Shown piece after piece: positions 1 through 7,577 of a DNA stretch of 19,615 nt (positions are counted from its first letter, which is position 1; each line of letters opens with the position of its first letter). The translations under genes and the position numbers were made by a program. The notes below the pieces were generated by a model that made no database searches, was not told where the DNA came from, and saw only the letters and a list, made by a program, of their open reading frames with translations. The DNA is from JBFMDH01 sp044868105 (lineage in GTDB: Bacteria > Acidobacteriota > Blastocatellia > UBA7656). The stretch lies in contig JBIOWC010000279.1 in NCBI GenBank assembly GCA_044868105.1, positions 1 to 19,615 of the forward strand, read 5' to 3'.

Positions 1-297
1 AATCTTATAGAATTCTTGTTGTTCTTTACCCGCTTTGCGGCAAGTCAACACCGCTTTCTTAATGTGTTCACCGGTCGCGCAAGCTAAGGCCAATTTCGGG
101 GCGGCTTTGTTGGTCTTCATAACGAAATGGAAATCCTGCATTGAAACTTTGCCAGCACCACCACCGCCGCCCGCGCCGTGCGTACCCATTTGGGTTTCAC
201 CCCAAGACCAAGACTCAACGTCTATTTCACCTTTATGCTTCGAATCGTGGCTTTCACCATCAATACCATCTAACTTCAGAAAGAAATCAACTGCCAT
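1..297 (-). CDS. hcp: T6SS tube protein Hcp (partial, C-terminus cut by window edge)
   Basis: Reading leftwards from the ATG at 297, 99 codons stay open to the window edge. The protein starts MAVDFFLKLDGIDGESHDSK and continues with GEIDVESWSWGETQ, a Gly-rich stretch, and KVSMQDFHFVMKTNKAAPKL. This is the Hcp1 family pattern (xYFLKIDGIxGES near the start, IEVxSWSWG soon after, a basic K(A/S)xPxL segment). Hcp hexamers stack as the inner tube fired by the sheath and can carry effectors. A good Shine-Dalgarno (AGGAG) lies about 7 bases upstream of the ATG. The gene lies 94 bases downstream of tssC on the same strand, the usual tssB-tssC-hcp order. About 60-70 C-terminal residues should lie outside the window. 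Family assignment is confident; effector cargo cannot be judged. Confidence 0.93.
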   Translation of the reverse strand, partial: MAVDFFLKLDGIDGESHDSKHKGEIDVESWSWGETQMGTHGAGGGGGAGKVSMQDFHFVMKTNKAAPKLALACATGEHIKKAVLTCRKAGKEQQEFYKI

Positions 298-332
298 TGT
301 ATTTTCTCCTTTGCAAAATTTTTAACACTTGA

Positions 333-352
333 GGCAGGCTAAAAAACCTACC
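333..352 (-). other. Small hairpin in the tssC-hcp gap
   Basis: Six-base arms at 333-338 and 347-352 can pair (one G-U in the RNA of the minus strand) around an 8-base loop that is mostly U. The loop rather than the 3' flank is U-rich, so it is not a normal intrinsic terminator. It sits about 35 bases upstream of the hcp start, in the leader between tssC and hcp. It could be an RNA-stability or processing element giving hcp more transcript than the sheath genes, but this is inference from position only. Confidence 0.2.
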
Positions 353-391
353 CTAACCATTTGTTTCCGCCGAGCCGGTCTCTCGCGAAGA

Positions 392-1882
392 TTAGCCCGC
401 TGCGGGTTTCGGAAGTTCAGCGACTAACCGCAGCGAAACAGTCAATTCGTCTAATTGGAAATGCGGTCTCATAAACGCTACGGCTTTATAGACACCGGGT
501 TTGCCCGGCACTTCAGTTACATCAACTCGCGCTTCACGTAACGGGAACTGCGCTTTGATAGTCGGCGATGCCGTATCATCCGGCGTTACGTAATTGTTAA
601 TCCACTGGTTGAGAAAACGCTCGCAATCCGTGCGCGACATAAAACTGCCAATCTTGTCGCGCATCATTGCTTTCAGATAGTGAGCGAAGCGGCTTACCGC
701 AAACATATATTGCAATTGCGTTGAGAGTCTGGCGTTGGCATTCGCCGCTTCGCTGTCATATTTGGGGGCTTTGTTGCAAGATTGTGCGCCGAAAAATGCC
801 GCATAGTCTTGATTCTTGCAATGCACCAGCGGAATGAAGCCCGAATCCGACAGCTCTTTTTCACGTCGGTCGGTAATCGCCAGTTCCGTCGGGCATTTGA
901 GCGCCAGCTCGCCTTCGTCGGTTCTGAAGGTATGCGTCGGCAGACCTTGAACCAAGCCGCCGCCTTCAACACCGCGAATCGCGACGCACCAGTTATAAAG
1001 CGCAAAGGCTTCGGTCAGGCGGGTGCCGAACGAATAAGCGGCATTGCCCCAGAGATACTTGCTGTGGTCTGTGCCATCCACGTCTTCTTCAAAATTGAAA
1101 GAATCGGTGGGCTTGGTATCTCGACCATAAGGCTCGCGCATCAAGGTGCACGGCAAGGTCAAGCCGACATAGCGGGAATCTTCTGACTCGCGGAAGGAGC
1201 GCCATTTCATATATTCAATGCGGTCAAATATCTTGGCGATGTCGCGCACTTCAGCCATTTCGGTCATGCTGTCCCAACCAAAGAGTTGCGGGGCGGCGGA
1301 TGAAATAAACGGCGCGTGAGCGGCCGCGGCGACCTGCGAAACTTTCTGCAAGAGCAGCATATCTTCCGGGTGATTGCTGAAATAATAATCCCCAATCATT
1401 GCGCCAAAGGGGGCGCCGCCGAAAGTGCCATACTCTTCTTCATATATCTTTTTAAAGAGCGCCGACTGATCAAATTCAATCGCTTTTTCGAGGTCTTTCA
1501 AAAGCTCGCGCTTCTTGACATTCATCACCCGAATTTTAAGCATCGGGCTGGTTTCGGTTTCAAAGACCAGGTGATGGAGCCCGCGCCAGGAAGCTTCCAA
1601 TCTCTGAAACTCTTCGTGGTGCATAATTTCGTTAACCTGCGCCGAAAGCAGGCGGTCAATCTCGGCAATGCGAGCATTGATGGTCGCTTCCATATCTTTC
1701 GACAAGGTGAGCGTGCCTTGCATCACCTGCTCAACGAAACTGGCAATCATATCTTGACCGCGTTTTGTCTGCGCATCATCGCGGACGCGGAGTCCTTCAT
1801 TGAGAATTTGTGAGAGTAAACCGCCTTCTTGCTGTTGCTCAGTTACCACTGCTTCGCCTTCGGTTTTTGTCTGCTTAGCCAT
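392..1882 (-). CDS. tssC: T6SS contractile sheath large subunit TssC (VipB/EvpB family)
   Basis: 496 residues, normal family length. TssC pairs with TssB to build the cytoplasmic contractile sheath around the Hcp tube. Recognisable family segments include SWRGLHHLVFETE near residue 100, FGAMIGDYYFSN, the AAAAHAPFISSAAPQLFG stretch, WRSFRESEDSRYVGLTLP, and near the C-terminus FLNQWINNYV and the PHFQLDELTVSLRLVAELP strand used in sheath packing. The N-terminal 30 or so residues are a hydrophilic Gln/Glu-rich leader. The ATG overlaps the tssB stop by one base (TAATG), so the two subunits are translationally coupled, which suits a 1:1 heterodimer. hcp follows downstream. Nothing looks truncated or frameshifted. 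Confidence 0.97.
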   Translation of the reverse strand: MAKQTKTEGEAVVTEQQQEGGLLSQILNEGLRVRDDAQTKRGQDMIASFVEQVMQGTLTLSKDMEATINARIAEIDRLLSAQVNEIMHHEEFQRLEASWRGLHHLVFETETSPMLKIRVMNVKKRELLKDLEKAIEFDQSALFKKIYEEEYGTFGGAPFGAMIGDYYFSNHPEDMLLLQKVSQVAAAAHAPFISSAAPQLFGWDSMTEMAEVRDIAKIFDRIEYMKWRSFRESEDSRYVGLTLPCTLMREPYGRDTKPTDSFNFEEDVDGTDHSKYLWGNAAYSFGTRLTEAFALYNWCVAIRGVEGGGLVQGLPTHTFRTDEGELALKCPTELAITDRREKELSDSGFIPLVHCKNQDYAAFFGAQSCNKAPKYDSEAANANARLSTQLQYMFAVSRFAHYLKAMMRDKIGSFMSRTDCERFLNQWINNYVTPDDTASPTIKAQFPLREARVDVTEVPGKPGVYKAVAFMRPHFQLDELTVSLRLVAELPKPAAG

Positions 1883-2406
1883 TATTTACCCTCCTTATCA
1901 GGCGCTTCTACTCCTAAAGCAGAGCCGAGTTGTTTTTGCGTGTCGGCATTTTCCAAAACATTTTGTAACAAATCACTGAGTTTATCGTTACCGTCCATTT
2001 TGGAGAGCAAATCCGATAGGTTCTGTCGGGCTTCAACCAATTTCCTGAGCGGCTCAACCTGTTGCACCAGATTGTCTGGTTCAAAGTCATCCATCTTCTT
2101 GAACTTGAGTTCAACGCTCATTTTGCTGCCGTCGTCTTGCAAGCGGTTTTTCACGCCCAAAACCAGACGGGGGTTCATGCCGGACAGCACCTGGTCGAAG
2201 TTGTCGCGGTCAATCTCAACAAATTTACGATCTCTGACGCGCCCCAGCGGTTCTTCGGGTTTGCCCGAATAATCGCCCAAGACTCCAACCACAAAGGGCA
2301 ACTCTTTTAATTCAATCGCGCCGCCGGTCTCTACCTCATAAGTGATGTGAACCCTTGGGGGGCGCACGCGCGATAATTTTTGCTGAACACTCTCTTTTCT
2401 AGGCAT
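1882..2406 (-). CDS. tssB: T6SS contractile sheath small subunit TssB (VipA family)
   Basis: 174 residues, typical length. Family features: SVQQKLSRVRPPRVHITYEVE at the N-terminus, the LPFVVGVLGDYSG segment, DRKFVEIDRDNFDQVLSGMNPRL, and a C-terminal helical region (LVQQVEPLRKLVEARQNLSDLL) that packs against TssC. The last 30 or so residues are charged and probably flexible. The start is supported by a strong AAGGAG Shine-Dalgarno about 8 bases upstream. It begins after a 354-base gene-free stretch, so tssB-tssC-hcp may form its own transcription unit. The stop overlaps the tssC start by one base. Confidence 0.97.
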   Translation of the reverse strand: MPRKESVQQKLSRVRPPRVHITYEVETGGAIELKELPFVVGVLGDYSGKPEEPLGRVRDRKFVEIDRDNFDQVLSGMNPRLVLGVKNRLQDDGSKMSVELKFKKMDDFEPDNLVQQVEPLRKLVEARQNLSDLLSKMDGNDKLSDLLQNVLENADTQKQLGSALGVEAPDKEGK

Positions 2407-2760
2407 AATCTGGACTCCTTTTCAATTAATCAGCTTTCGGTTTAAGTGAGTTGCCTTTTTTCCGGCTCAACTGATAACGCAAGAATAAAAAACAATCTCC
2501 CTCAAATCCGAAAAAATATTTTTTAATAACGGTTATCGGTTTAGGAGATACAACGTTCAATCTGTCAAGAGTAAGGAAAAGCGGAAACAGACTGACGTCT
2601 GCCTCGCACAAAAGCGAGAACCGTTGAACTACAAGATAAGTGCTGGTCCTCCATTCGCCTGGGTTAAAGGATGAATCGAGAACCGACCAAGATTCCTAAG
2701 GCTCGGTGAGGCGACGACCGGCTCCAATTGATAGAGTCGCCGTTTTTTCAGTCGCCGATT
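2407..2760. other. 354-base gene-free region between tssA and tssB
   Basis: No convincing gene. A 61-codon reading frame exists on the minus strand but lacks a Shine-Dalgarno and any recognisable motif. Read on the minus strand the region holds: two adjacent short hairpins (CTCGC/GCGAG arms at 2603-2607 and 2614-2618; CAGAC/GTCTG arms at 2588-2592 and 2597-2601); a perfect TTGACA hexamer at 2563-2568; a 9-base direct repeat (CGGTTCTCG) at 2615-2623 and 2677-2685; and the tssB Shine-Dalgarno at the end. Just after the tssA stop, GTCGCC occurs twice on the plus strand (2736-2741 and 2751-2756). Together this suggests a 3' end for the upstream transcript and a new promoter/leader for tssB-tssC-hcp. 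Confidence 0.4.
2550..2568 (-). promoter_or_regulatory. Possible promoter (-35 box only) upstream of tssB
   Basis: A perfect TTGACA lies on the minus strand at 2563-2568, about 155 bases upstream of tssB and inside the gene-free region. At the usual 17-base spacing the downstream hexamer reads CCTAAA, and at 19 bases TAAACC, both poor -10 boxes. The site could therefore be an activator-dependent sigma70 promoter or a chance match. The end coordinate to the left is approximate. Confidence 0.25.
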
Positions 2761-3951
2761 TTACCAATCGCTGCTTTCGCTTTCACTGGAAGAACTTTCA
2801 GATGAATAGGCGTCGGATGAGTAGGCGTCTGAACCTCCACCGATTCCAAGCGTTTCCAAAATCGCACCCAATGTTCCCGCGTCTTTTATCACGTCTTTTA
2901 GCCATACCTCAAGGGGCATGTTGCCCCATTTGACGGCGCGTTGAACCAGATACGAAACCGGACTATGGGGCTCGGTCTTACGGAAAAAGTCCGCCAACTC
3001 GTGTAATCTTCTTAAAGCTTCCTGTCTTGAACCGATGGGGCCGCTGGTTGCGCTACCACGCGCGCCGCCGGCTTGGCCATCTGTCGCGTCCTCGGATTCG
3101 CCGGTATATTCCACTTCGTCGGCCGGGTCGGGTTCGAGAATGCGCTTCTCTTTAACAATTAATTCAACGAAGGAGCGAATCGCATCAAGCGACTTTTTCA
3201 ACTCTCCAAGTCCGGGAGTTTGCCGCCCGAACTTATCATCCATGACGGAATCGAGCAGCTTGAACTCCTCCCAGCATTCCCCTAAGAGTTGGAAGGTCGC
3301 TTCGTAATACGCCCGATTGCTGGCGTTTTTAGCATTTCGCCAATCTTCAGTGGTGATCTTGCCTTCGGCGGCGGCTTGCGCTTTGGCTTGACTCGCGCGT
3401 TCCGCCCCATCGCCTTCCAGCGATTCCCAATTTTCCGGCACGTCAAAACTTTTCGACTCTTCGTATTTGAAATACGAGTAGGCGCCTTTTGATGAGTGGG
3501 TTATCGGAACTTCTTTAAGCGCCAGGGCCGCCGCGCGGTCAAGCCAGGAGAGCGCATTGGCGCGCGCTTCCAGGTCGCCTTCATCCTCTTCTGGGTAGAC
3601 CGTATCCCAAAATTCTTCGTGCAAGCGGCGCGTCAGCGTTAGGCCATCGCGCAGCCCGTTAAAGCCATGCATTTTGATTATCGCTTCGGTAAGCCAGGCG
3701 CCGATCTGTAGGTCTTTGGTCTTGGTGGCCAGCGCTTCGGTCGTCAGACGCAAAACCTCGCGCCAGTTGGCGGATTTGAGTTCACGTTTCCAATCGCCTT
3801 GCACCAACTCTTCATCGGCGCGGCGCGCTTCGCGGATTTCGTCGTACAAGCCGGTGTATTGTTGATTTTCACCCGCCGGGCGGTCATCGGAAATCGGATT
3901 CAGTAACGATTCAAGATCAATGACCGGCGGGGAAGCGTAATCTGATGACAT
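2761..3951 (-). CDS. tssA: T6SS protein TssA (ImpA N-terminal family)
   Basis: 396 residues. TssA caps and primes sheath/tube polymerisation at the baseplate. The N-terminal ImpA_N domain is clear (about residues 10-145): LESLLNPISDDRPAGEN, then YDEIREARRADEE, DWKRELKSANWREVLRLTTEAL, KTKDLQIGAWLTEAIIKMHG and the FWDTVYPEEDEGD signature. Near the C-terminus SPVSYLVQRAVKWGNMPLEVWL matches the usual TssA 'SPVxxLLxRAxxW' segment followed by a helix. The last 23 residues (374-396) are an odd tail of Ser, Asp, Glu and Tyr that begins with a SDAYS-SDAYS duplication. A Shine-Dalgarno (AGAGGA) precedes the ATG. It follows tagJ by 45 bases and probably shares its transcript. Confidence 0.93.
   Translation of the reverse strand: MSSDYASPPVIDLESLLNPISDDRPAGENQQYTGLYDEIREARRADEELVQGDWKRELKSANWREVLRLTTEALATKTKDLQIGAWLTEAIIKMHGFNGLRDGLTLTRRLHEEFWDTVYPEEDEGDLEARANALSWLDRAAALALKEVPITHSSKGAYSYFKYEESKSFDVPENWESLEGDGAERASQAKAQAAAEGKITTEDWRNAKNASNRAYYEATFQLLGECWEEFKLLDSVMDDKFGRQTPGLGELKKSLDAIRSFVELIVKEKRILEPDPADEVEYTGESEDATDGQAGGARGSATSGPIGSRQEALRRLHELADFFRKTEPHSPVSYLVQRAVKWGNMPLEVWLKDVIKDAGTLGAILETLGIGGGSDAYSSDAYSSESSSSESESSDW
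2801..2830 (-). repeat. 15-base tandem duplication within the tssA tail
   Basis: Two adjacent 15-base units (2801-2815 and 2816-2830) match at 13 of 15 positions and encode the repeated S-D-A-Y-S pentapeptide at the TssA C-terminus. It looks like a slippage or duplication event that lengthened a disordered Ser-rich acidic tail. Confidence 0.7.
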
Positions 3952-3996
3952 GGCAAATTTCCTCTTTGTCCAAATTCACGGCGCTTAACCAACGAC

Positions 3997-4866
3997 TCAA
4001 TTTAACGGCTCGGCTTCGGCGGCGGGCGCCTCTTCTTCCGCGTCTTCTGCAGGCGCCGCGGCTTGCTCAGGCTCCGGGTGGTCGAATTCAATCAACTTTA
4101 AATCAAAAAGCGCTTTATCTTCGTCATCAATCAGGAAGGCGCGTAGTCCCGACCCGGTGTAGAAGCCCTCTTCAACCTCTTGCCAATCGGTCATGCGTCC
4201 GAGTTTCACTAAATCGTTCTCGTGTTCGCTGGAGCCGCAATAGAGCGCATGAATGTAAACTTCACCGACGGTTCCGTCAATGGATTCAACCGTCACCGGC
4301 GTCCATAACAGATCGCGCAGGGTTTTCGGCGCATGAATCTCGATGCTGCGGACGTGTTCAACGGGCAACCAGACATATTGATTTTTGACGATTAACTCAA
4401 AAACCGGCGCCACGAAATCATTGTAATCGCGGAAGTCGGCAAAAGCCTGGCCGTCAGCCGTGCCCTTAAAGGCCGGGCGCGCTTCTTCGGCGCGGTCAAG
4501 CAGTTCCCTCGCCGCTTGCAAATTTCCCAGCCGAAAATTATTGATGGCGCTTAATTGCCAATCTACATATTCGGGCGGTTCGGTAAGAAAAGCCGGTTGC
4601 ACTCCTTGCTTGAATAAGTGCAGGCGTTCGCGTTCGGCTTTCAAATTGTTGCGATAGACCATCGTGCCCATTTCGGTTTTAACATCCTGATGGCCAATCG
4701 CTTCAAGCTGTTTTTCGGCGCGCTCAAACTCCCCGGCAAAACTGAGCAGTTCAAATAAAAAGGTTCGCGAATTGCCGTTGGTCGGGTTGTTCTTCACCTC
4801 GCGCGTCACTTCTTCAATTGCAGCTTTCAATTCACCGGCTCTCAATAAATCATTGGCTTTGGTCAT
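3997..4866 (-). CDS. tagJ: T6SS accessory protein TagJ / ImpE family
   Basis: 289 residues. The N-terminal half is TPR-like: LLRAGELKAAIEEVTREVKN and the FLFELLSFAGEFERAEKQL helix pair are the ImpE/SciE family hallmark, in which a tetratricopeptide unit precedes the ImpE domain. The C-terminal half shows LRDLLWTPVTVES, VYIHALYCGSS, LGRMTDW and GLRAFLIDDED, also typical. TagJ (HsiE1 in Pseudomonas) binds the TssB N-terminus and is thought to assist sheath handling with ClpV. The last 26 residues (264-289) are an Ala/Glu/Pro-rich low-complexity tail. AAAGGAG lies 6 bases upstream of the ATG. It is 15 bases from tssK and 45 from tssA, so the three are co-transcribed. Confidence 0.9.
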   Translation of the reverse strand: MTKANDLLRAGELKAAIEEVTREVKNNPTNGNSRTFLFELLSFAGEFERAEKQLEAIGHQDVKTEMGTMVYRNNLKAERERLHLFKQGVQPAFLTEPPEYVDWQLSAINNFRLGNLQAARELLDRAEEARPAFKGTADGQAFADFRDYNDFVAPVFELIVKNQYVWLPVEHVRSIEIHAPKTLRDLLWTPVTVESIDGTVGEVYIHALYCGSSEHENDLVKLGRMTDWQEVEEGFYTGSGLRAFLIDDEDKALFDLKLIEFDHPEPEQAAAPAEDAEEEAPAAEAEPLN

Positions 4867-4881
4867 GGTTTCTCCTTTCGT

Positions 4882-6237
4882 TTACGGTTTCACCGCATAC
4901 ATTTCTAATTTCACATCTGGAAATTCATCCGGCACATAAACGGAAATGGTTTTTGAACCGCTGATGTCGGCCCAATAAGGCCCGATACTATCGAGCCCAA
5001 AATAATGAAATCCGACTCGCGACGGAATGGGCGCGGGCGGCGGCGAAGCGTGCTTCATCACCACGCCGGGAAGCGCCGCGCCAACCACGGCATCAATCAC
5101 ATCGCGCGCCGCAATTTTCACCACATAGGGCACACGCTCAATCAGGCGGCTTTCCGGCACTTGCGCTTTGACACCCAGGAAAAATCCGGCTTCTTTGAGC
5201 AAGCGGTCATCTTCGACTCGTCCGATATAGAGGGTTTCGCGGATCTTTTCGAGCGGAATCGGCACGCAGCGCGTCGGAATGACGGTTTCGAGCAGATCGC
5301 GGATGTCTCCGGCGAGCAGGCTGAAGGTCAAATACAGGTCATCGTGGTCATAGGGCACAATGTCTTTCGGATGGCGGTCGGTGGTAAAGGTCATCAGCGA
5401 CCCGGCAAGGGTTGCCAGTTCGTTATAAAGTTTTTCCGGGTGCCCGGGTCGGGTCTTAAACAGATGCATGAGGTTGGGAATCGCCGTATTGACGGTGTGC
5501 AATAACCAGAATGAAGCGACTTCCGAGGTCGTAAAGTCAGCCACCGATTGGGCGCGTTGGCGACGCTGTTCGCCAAGCGTGCTGCTCTTGGTGACCAGAA
5601 TTTCGACGATTTGCCGGTGCAAGTCAATCAACCAGTTCGACGAAGCGGCATTTAAGGTCGGCGGGATATATTTTTCCGACAGCGTCAGTTGTCCGGTGGC
5701 CGTGCGTTCAAGTTTGGCAATCTTCATCCAGCTATAGCCATCGCGATTTTCACCGCCAAATAAGATCTTCAAATTGCCGCGCGCAAAGGCGATCTGTTGT
5801 TCATTGTCGCCGGTAGTCTCATCAACCACTTTGCCTGAGTATTGAATGTAACGCGCCAGGCTGCGCGTGTCGCTGCCGCCTAAACTGTAATTTGCCACCC
5901 CCGGACGGCGTGCCGGAATGCCCAGAAAAACATCGAGCGTTTCTGACGTCGTCGAGTCAAAGAAGCCTTCGACGGGGCGCGGGTCGGGCGCAATGTCGGT
6001 GTTCGGAATATTCAACAATAAGCCATCCGGCATCACGGCGCGACAACGCACGACCTCGAAATTGCCATTGGCGATAGATTCTCGATTCACCTGCATATCG
6101 AGTACGCCCCAGTAGTAAGGCACCAGCGAAGTAAGGCGCGAATTGAGCAATTCTTCGTGATAGTTGTCCGCTTGTTGAAAATGGTGGGGGGTCAGTAACA
6201 TCCCCTCATTCCAGACGATTTTTCTGTATCTGCTCAT
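4882..6237 (-). CDS. tssK: T6SS baseplate protein TssK (ImpJ/VasE family)
   Basis: 451 residues, normal for TssK. The N-terminus (residues 6-40, KIVWNEGMLLTPHHFQQAD then YWGVLDMQV) is the family signature. Further matches are VMPDGLLLNIP, the central helical bundle around LHTVNTAIPNLMHLFKTR and HPEKLYNELATLAGSLMTF, and the C-terminal receptor-binding part ending PYWADISGSKTISVYVPDEFPDVKLEMYAVKP. TssK trimers link the baseplate to the TssJLM membrane complex. It is the first canonical tss gene after the FHA block, separated from it by 131 bases, and runs 15 bases ahead of tagJ. No strong Shine-Dalgarno is visible next to the ATG; an AGGAAAC lies further upstream. Confidence 0.95.
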   Translation of the reverse strand: MSRYRKIVWNEGMLLTPHHFQQADNYHEELLNSRLTSLVPYYWGVLDMQVNRESIANGNFEVVRCRAVMPDGLLLNIPNTDIAPDPRPVEGFFDSTTSETLDVFLGIPARRPGVANYSLGGSDTRSLARYIQYSGKVVDETTGDNEQQIAFARGNLKILFGGENRDGYSWMKIAKLERTATGQLTLSEKYIPPTLNAASSNWLIDLHRQIVEILVTKSSTLGEQRRQRAQSVADFTTSEVASFWLLHTVNTAIPNLMHLFKTRPGHPEKLYNELATLAGSLMTFTTDRHPKDIVPYDHDDLYLTFSLLAGDIRDLLETVIPTRCVPIPLEKIRETLYIGRVEDDRLLKEAGFFLGVKAQVPESRLIERVPYVVKIAARDVIDAVVGAALPGVVMKHASPPPAPIPSRVGFHYFGLDSIGPYWADISGSKTISVYVPDEFPDVKLEMYAVKP

Positions 6238-6368
6238 AAATGCGTTGATTCTGTTTCCTGGTCTATGACGGAGTCAAACGATTTTCAGGTCGTCATTTCG
6301 ACTGCGTTCAACTTAAATAAAACCGGTAATTCTCAATTTATGAAGCACACAGCTTGAAATAAAGCCGG
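6238..6368. other. 131-base gap between the FHA block and tssK with an imperfect direct repeat
   Basis: Read on the minus strand, two similar stretches of about 15 bases (CCGG[C/T]TTTATTT followed by AAG) lie at 6353-6368 and 6312-6326, spaced about 42 bases apart. The first abuts the stop codon of the upstream gene. They could be a tandem binding site or a chance AT-rich duplication. No convincing -10/-35 pair or intrinsic terminator is visible. Confidence 0.3.
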
Positions 6369-7559
6369 TTAAAACGCAAGCGGCTCGGTGTTGATTCCAA
6401 AAAATCTGGGGTTTTCCGCAAGGATGCCGAGCGCAATAAACTTCAACACAAAATTGTACTGCTCATCGCTGATAAATTTATGTTCATGCAAATACCAGAC
6501 GTTTCTCTGGGTTTGCGGATTAATCTTCCCTCTAATGCGGCCCAGAAGCGGATGCGATTTCTTGGTGCCTACCCCTTCTTTATACGCGGCCAGCGAAACC
6601 ATGGCGTTTTCCGCCGTCCCCGCGCCTATCGTTGTTGAGACAAAAGCCAATTCATCCAATATGGCGGCGTCCGAGTTACCGCCGCGATTTTCGGACTCTG
6701 CCAAAATGGTATAGACCGCAAAGCCGTTTTCAAGGTTCAGCCTTTTTGCGATCTCAGCAATGGCGTTTTTTCGCTGCCTCACGGAGCCAATTAAAGATGC
6801 CATGCTGCTTGAACTTTTCAGCCGTTCAATCATCTGATTAAGGTCACGAAGCGCACTTTCCCTGAAGATATATTTCTGTTTGTCTTTGCTGATTCGAGCC
6901 AAAATTTTCGCGCCGAGTTCTTCAACCATTTTGCTTGCCGGCGGGGGAGGCTGCTCAGGCGGGGGCGAGACGATATTTTTATTGTCTTCCGGTTTAGGGG
7001 TTTCATTGCCTTTCGGGTCGATGGATTGGATGATGGGGTCAGTATTCTTCTGCGAATTTTTAATCGGGTCGCTGTTGAGGTTATTAAAGACGACAACCAA
7101 CCCTCCGGCAATGAAGAGAATTCCAAGGATTGAGCCGATGGCCATCATCAAAACTTTATTTGAGCCCGCCTTCTGGTTTGTGGATGAGCGGGTGCCGTTA
7201 TGGGTTCGCCCAACTACCGAGTCGGGCGATTGCGACCAGGCGTAAGAATTTGCCGCTTGGCGAATCTGGACGCGAATATCACAGGCATAACCGATGAGAA
7301 TTGCATCGCCGTCTTTTAGGAGAGTGGACCCATTGACGGGCTGGCGATTCACGATGGTGCCATTTTGCGAGCCGCAATCTGTGAGCTGAACGGCGTCCTC
7401 AAAAACATCAATCAAGACATGGCGACGCGACAGTCCCTTATCATCTAAAGATAAATCATTATCTGTGCCGCGCCCGATGGAAAAACGCTTTGAGGTGACA
7501 GGAATCTCTCTCACCTGTCCAGTGCCCTCATAGATGGTCAATTTCACCTCAAACCTCAT
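6369..7559 (-). CDS. FHA-TM-MltD-like protein, copy 1 (intact FHA, eroded transglycosylase domain)
   Basis: 396 residues. FHA domain at about 5-100 with all core phosphothreonine-site residues: G29-R30 in SIGRG, S44..H47 in LSRRH, and N66-G67 in GSQNGT. One membrane span at about 136-158 (VLMMAIGSILGILFIAGG), then a Pro-rich linker (190-208), so the C-terminal part should be periplasmic. Residues about 265-396 align with the MltD-like domain of the next gene upstream: AESENR (E288) falls where that protein has the catalytic ETEYR, SLAAYKEG matches AIAGYNRS, and the tail LAENPRFFG matches the MltD-family 'NPxxYG' ending. The G-x-x-Q-F-M-P motif is missing, so enzymatic activity is doubtful. 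The gene lies 18 bases after copy 2. Predicted role: phospho-responsive membrane component of T6SS control. Confidence 0.8.
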   Translation of the reverse strand: MRFEVKLTIYEGTGQVREIPVTSKRFSIGRGTDNDLSLDDKGLSRRHVLIDVFEDAVQLTDCGSQNGTIVNRQPVNGSTLLKDGDAILIGYACDIRVQIRQAANSYAWSQSPDSVVGRTHNGTRSSTNQKAGSNKVLMMAIGSILGILFIAGGLVVVFNNLNSDPIKNSQKNTDPIIQSIDPKGNETPKPEDNKNIVSPPPEQPPPPASKMVEELGAKILARISKDKQKYIFRESALRDLNQMIERLKSSSSMASLIGSVRQRKNAIAEIAKRLNLENGFAVYTILAESENRGGNSDAAILDELAFVSTTIGAGTAENAMVSLAAYKEGVGTKKSHPLLGRIRGKINPQTQRNVWYLHEHKFISDEQYNFVLKFIALGILAENPRFFGINTEPLAF

Positions 7560-7577
7560 CGTTGATTAAAGATTAAT

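Noticed and set aside
1316..1813. 165-codon plus-strand frame opposite tssC
   Set aside because: tssC is unmistakable and full length on the minus strand.
2426..2611. 61-codon minus-strand frame upstream of tssB
   Set aside because: No Shine-Dalgarno, no signal peptide or family motif, and it spans the promoter-like and hairpin elements. More likely noncoding leader.
2710..2748. Plus-strand terminator-like hairpin (GGCGAC/GTCGCC followed by six T)
   Set aside because: The stem is only six bases with a 20-base loop and it faces the plus strand, where no gene ends. It could at most block antisense transcription.
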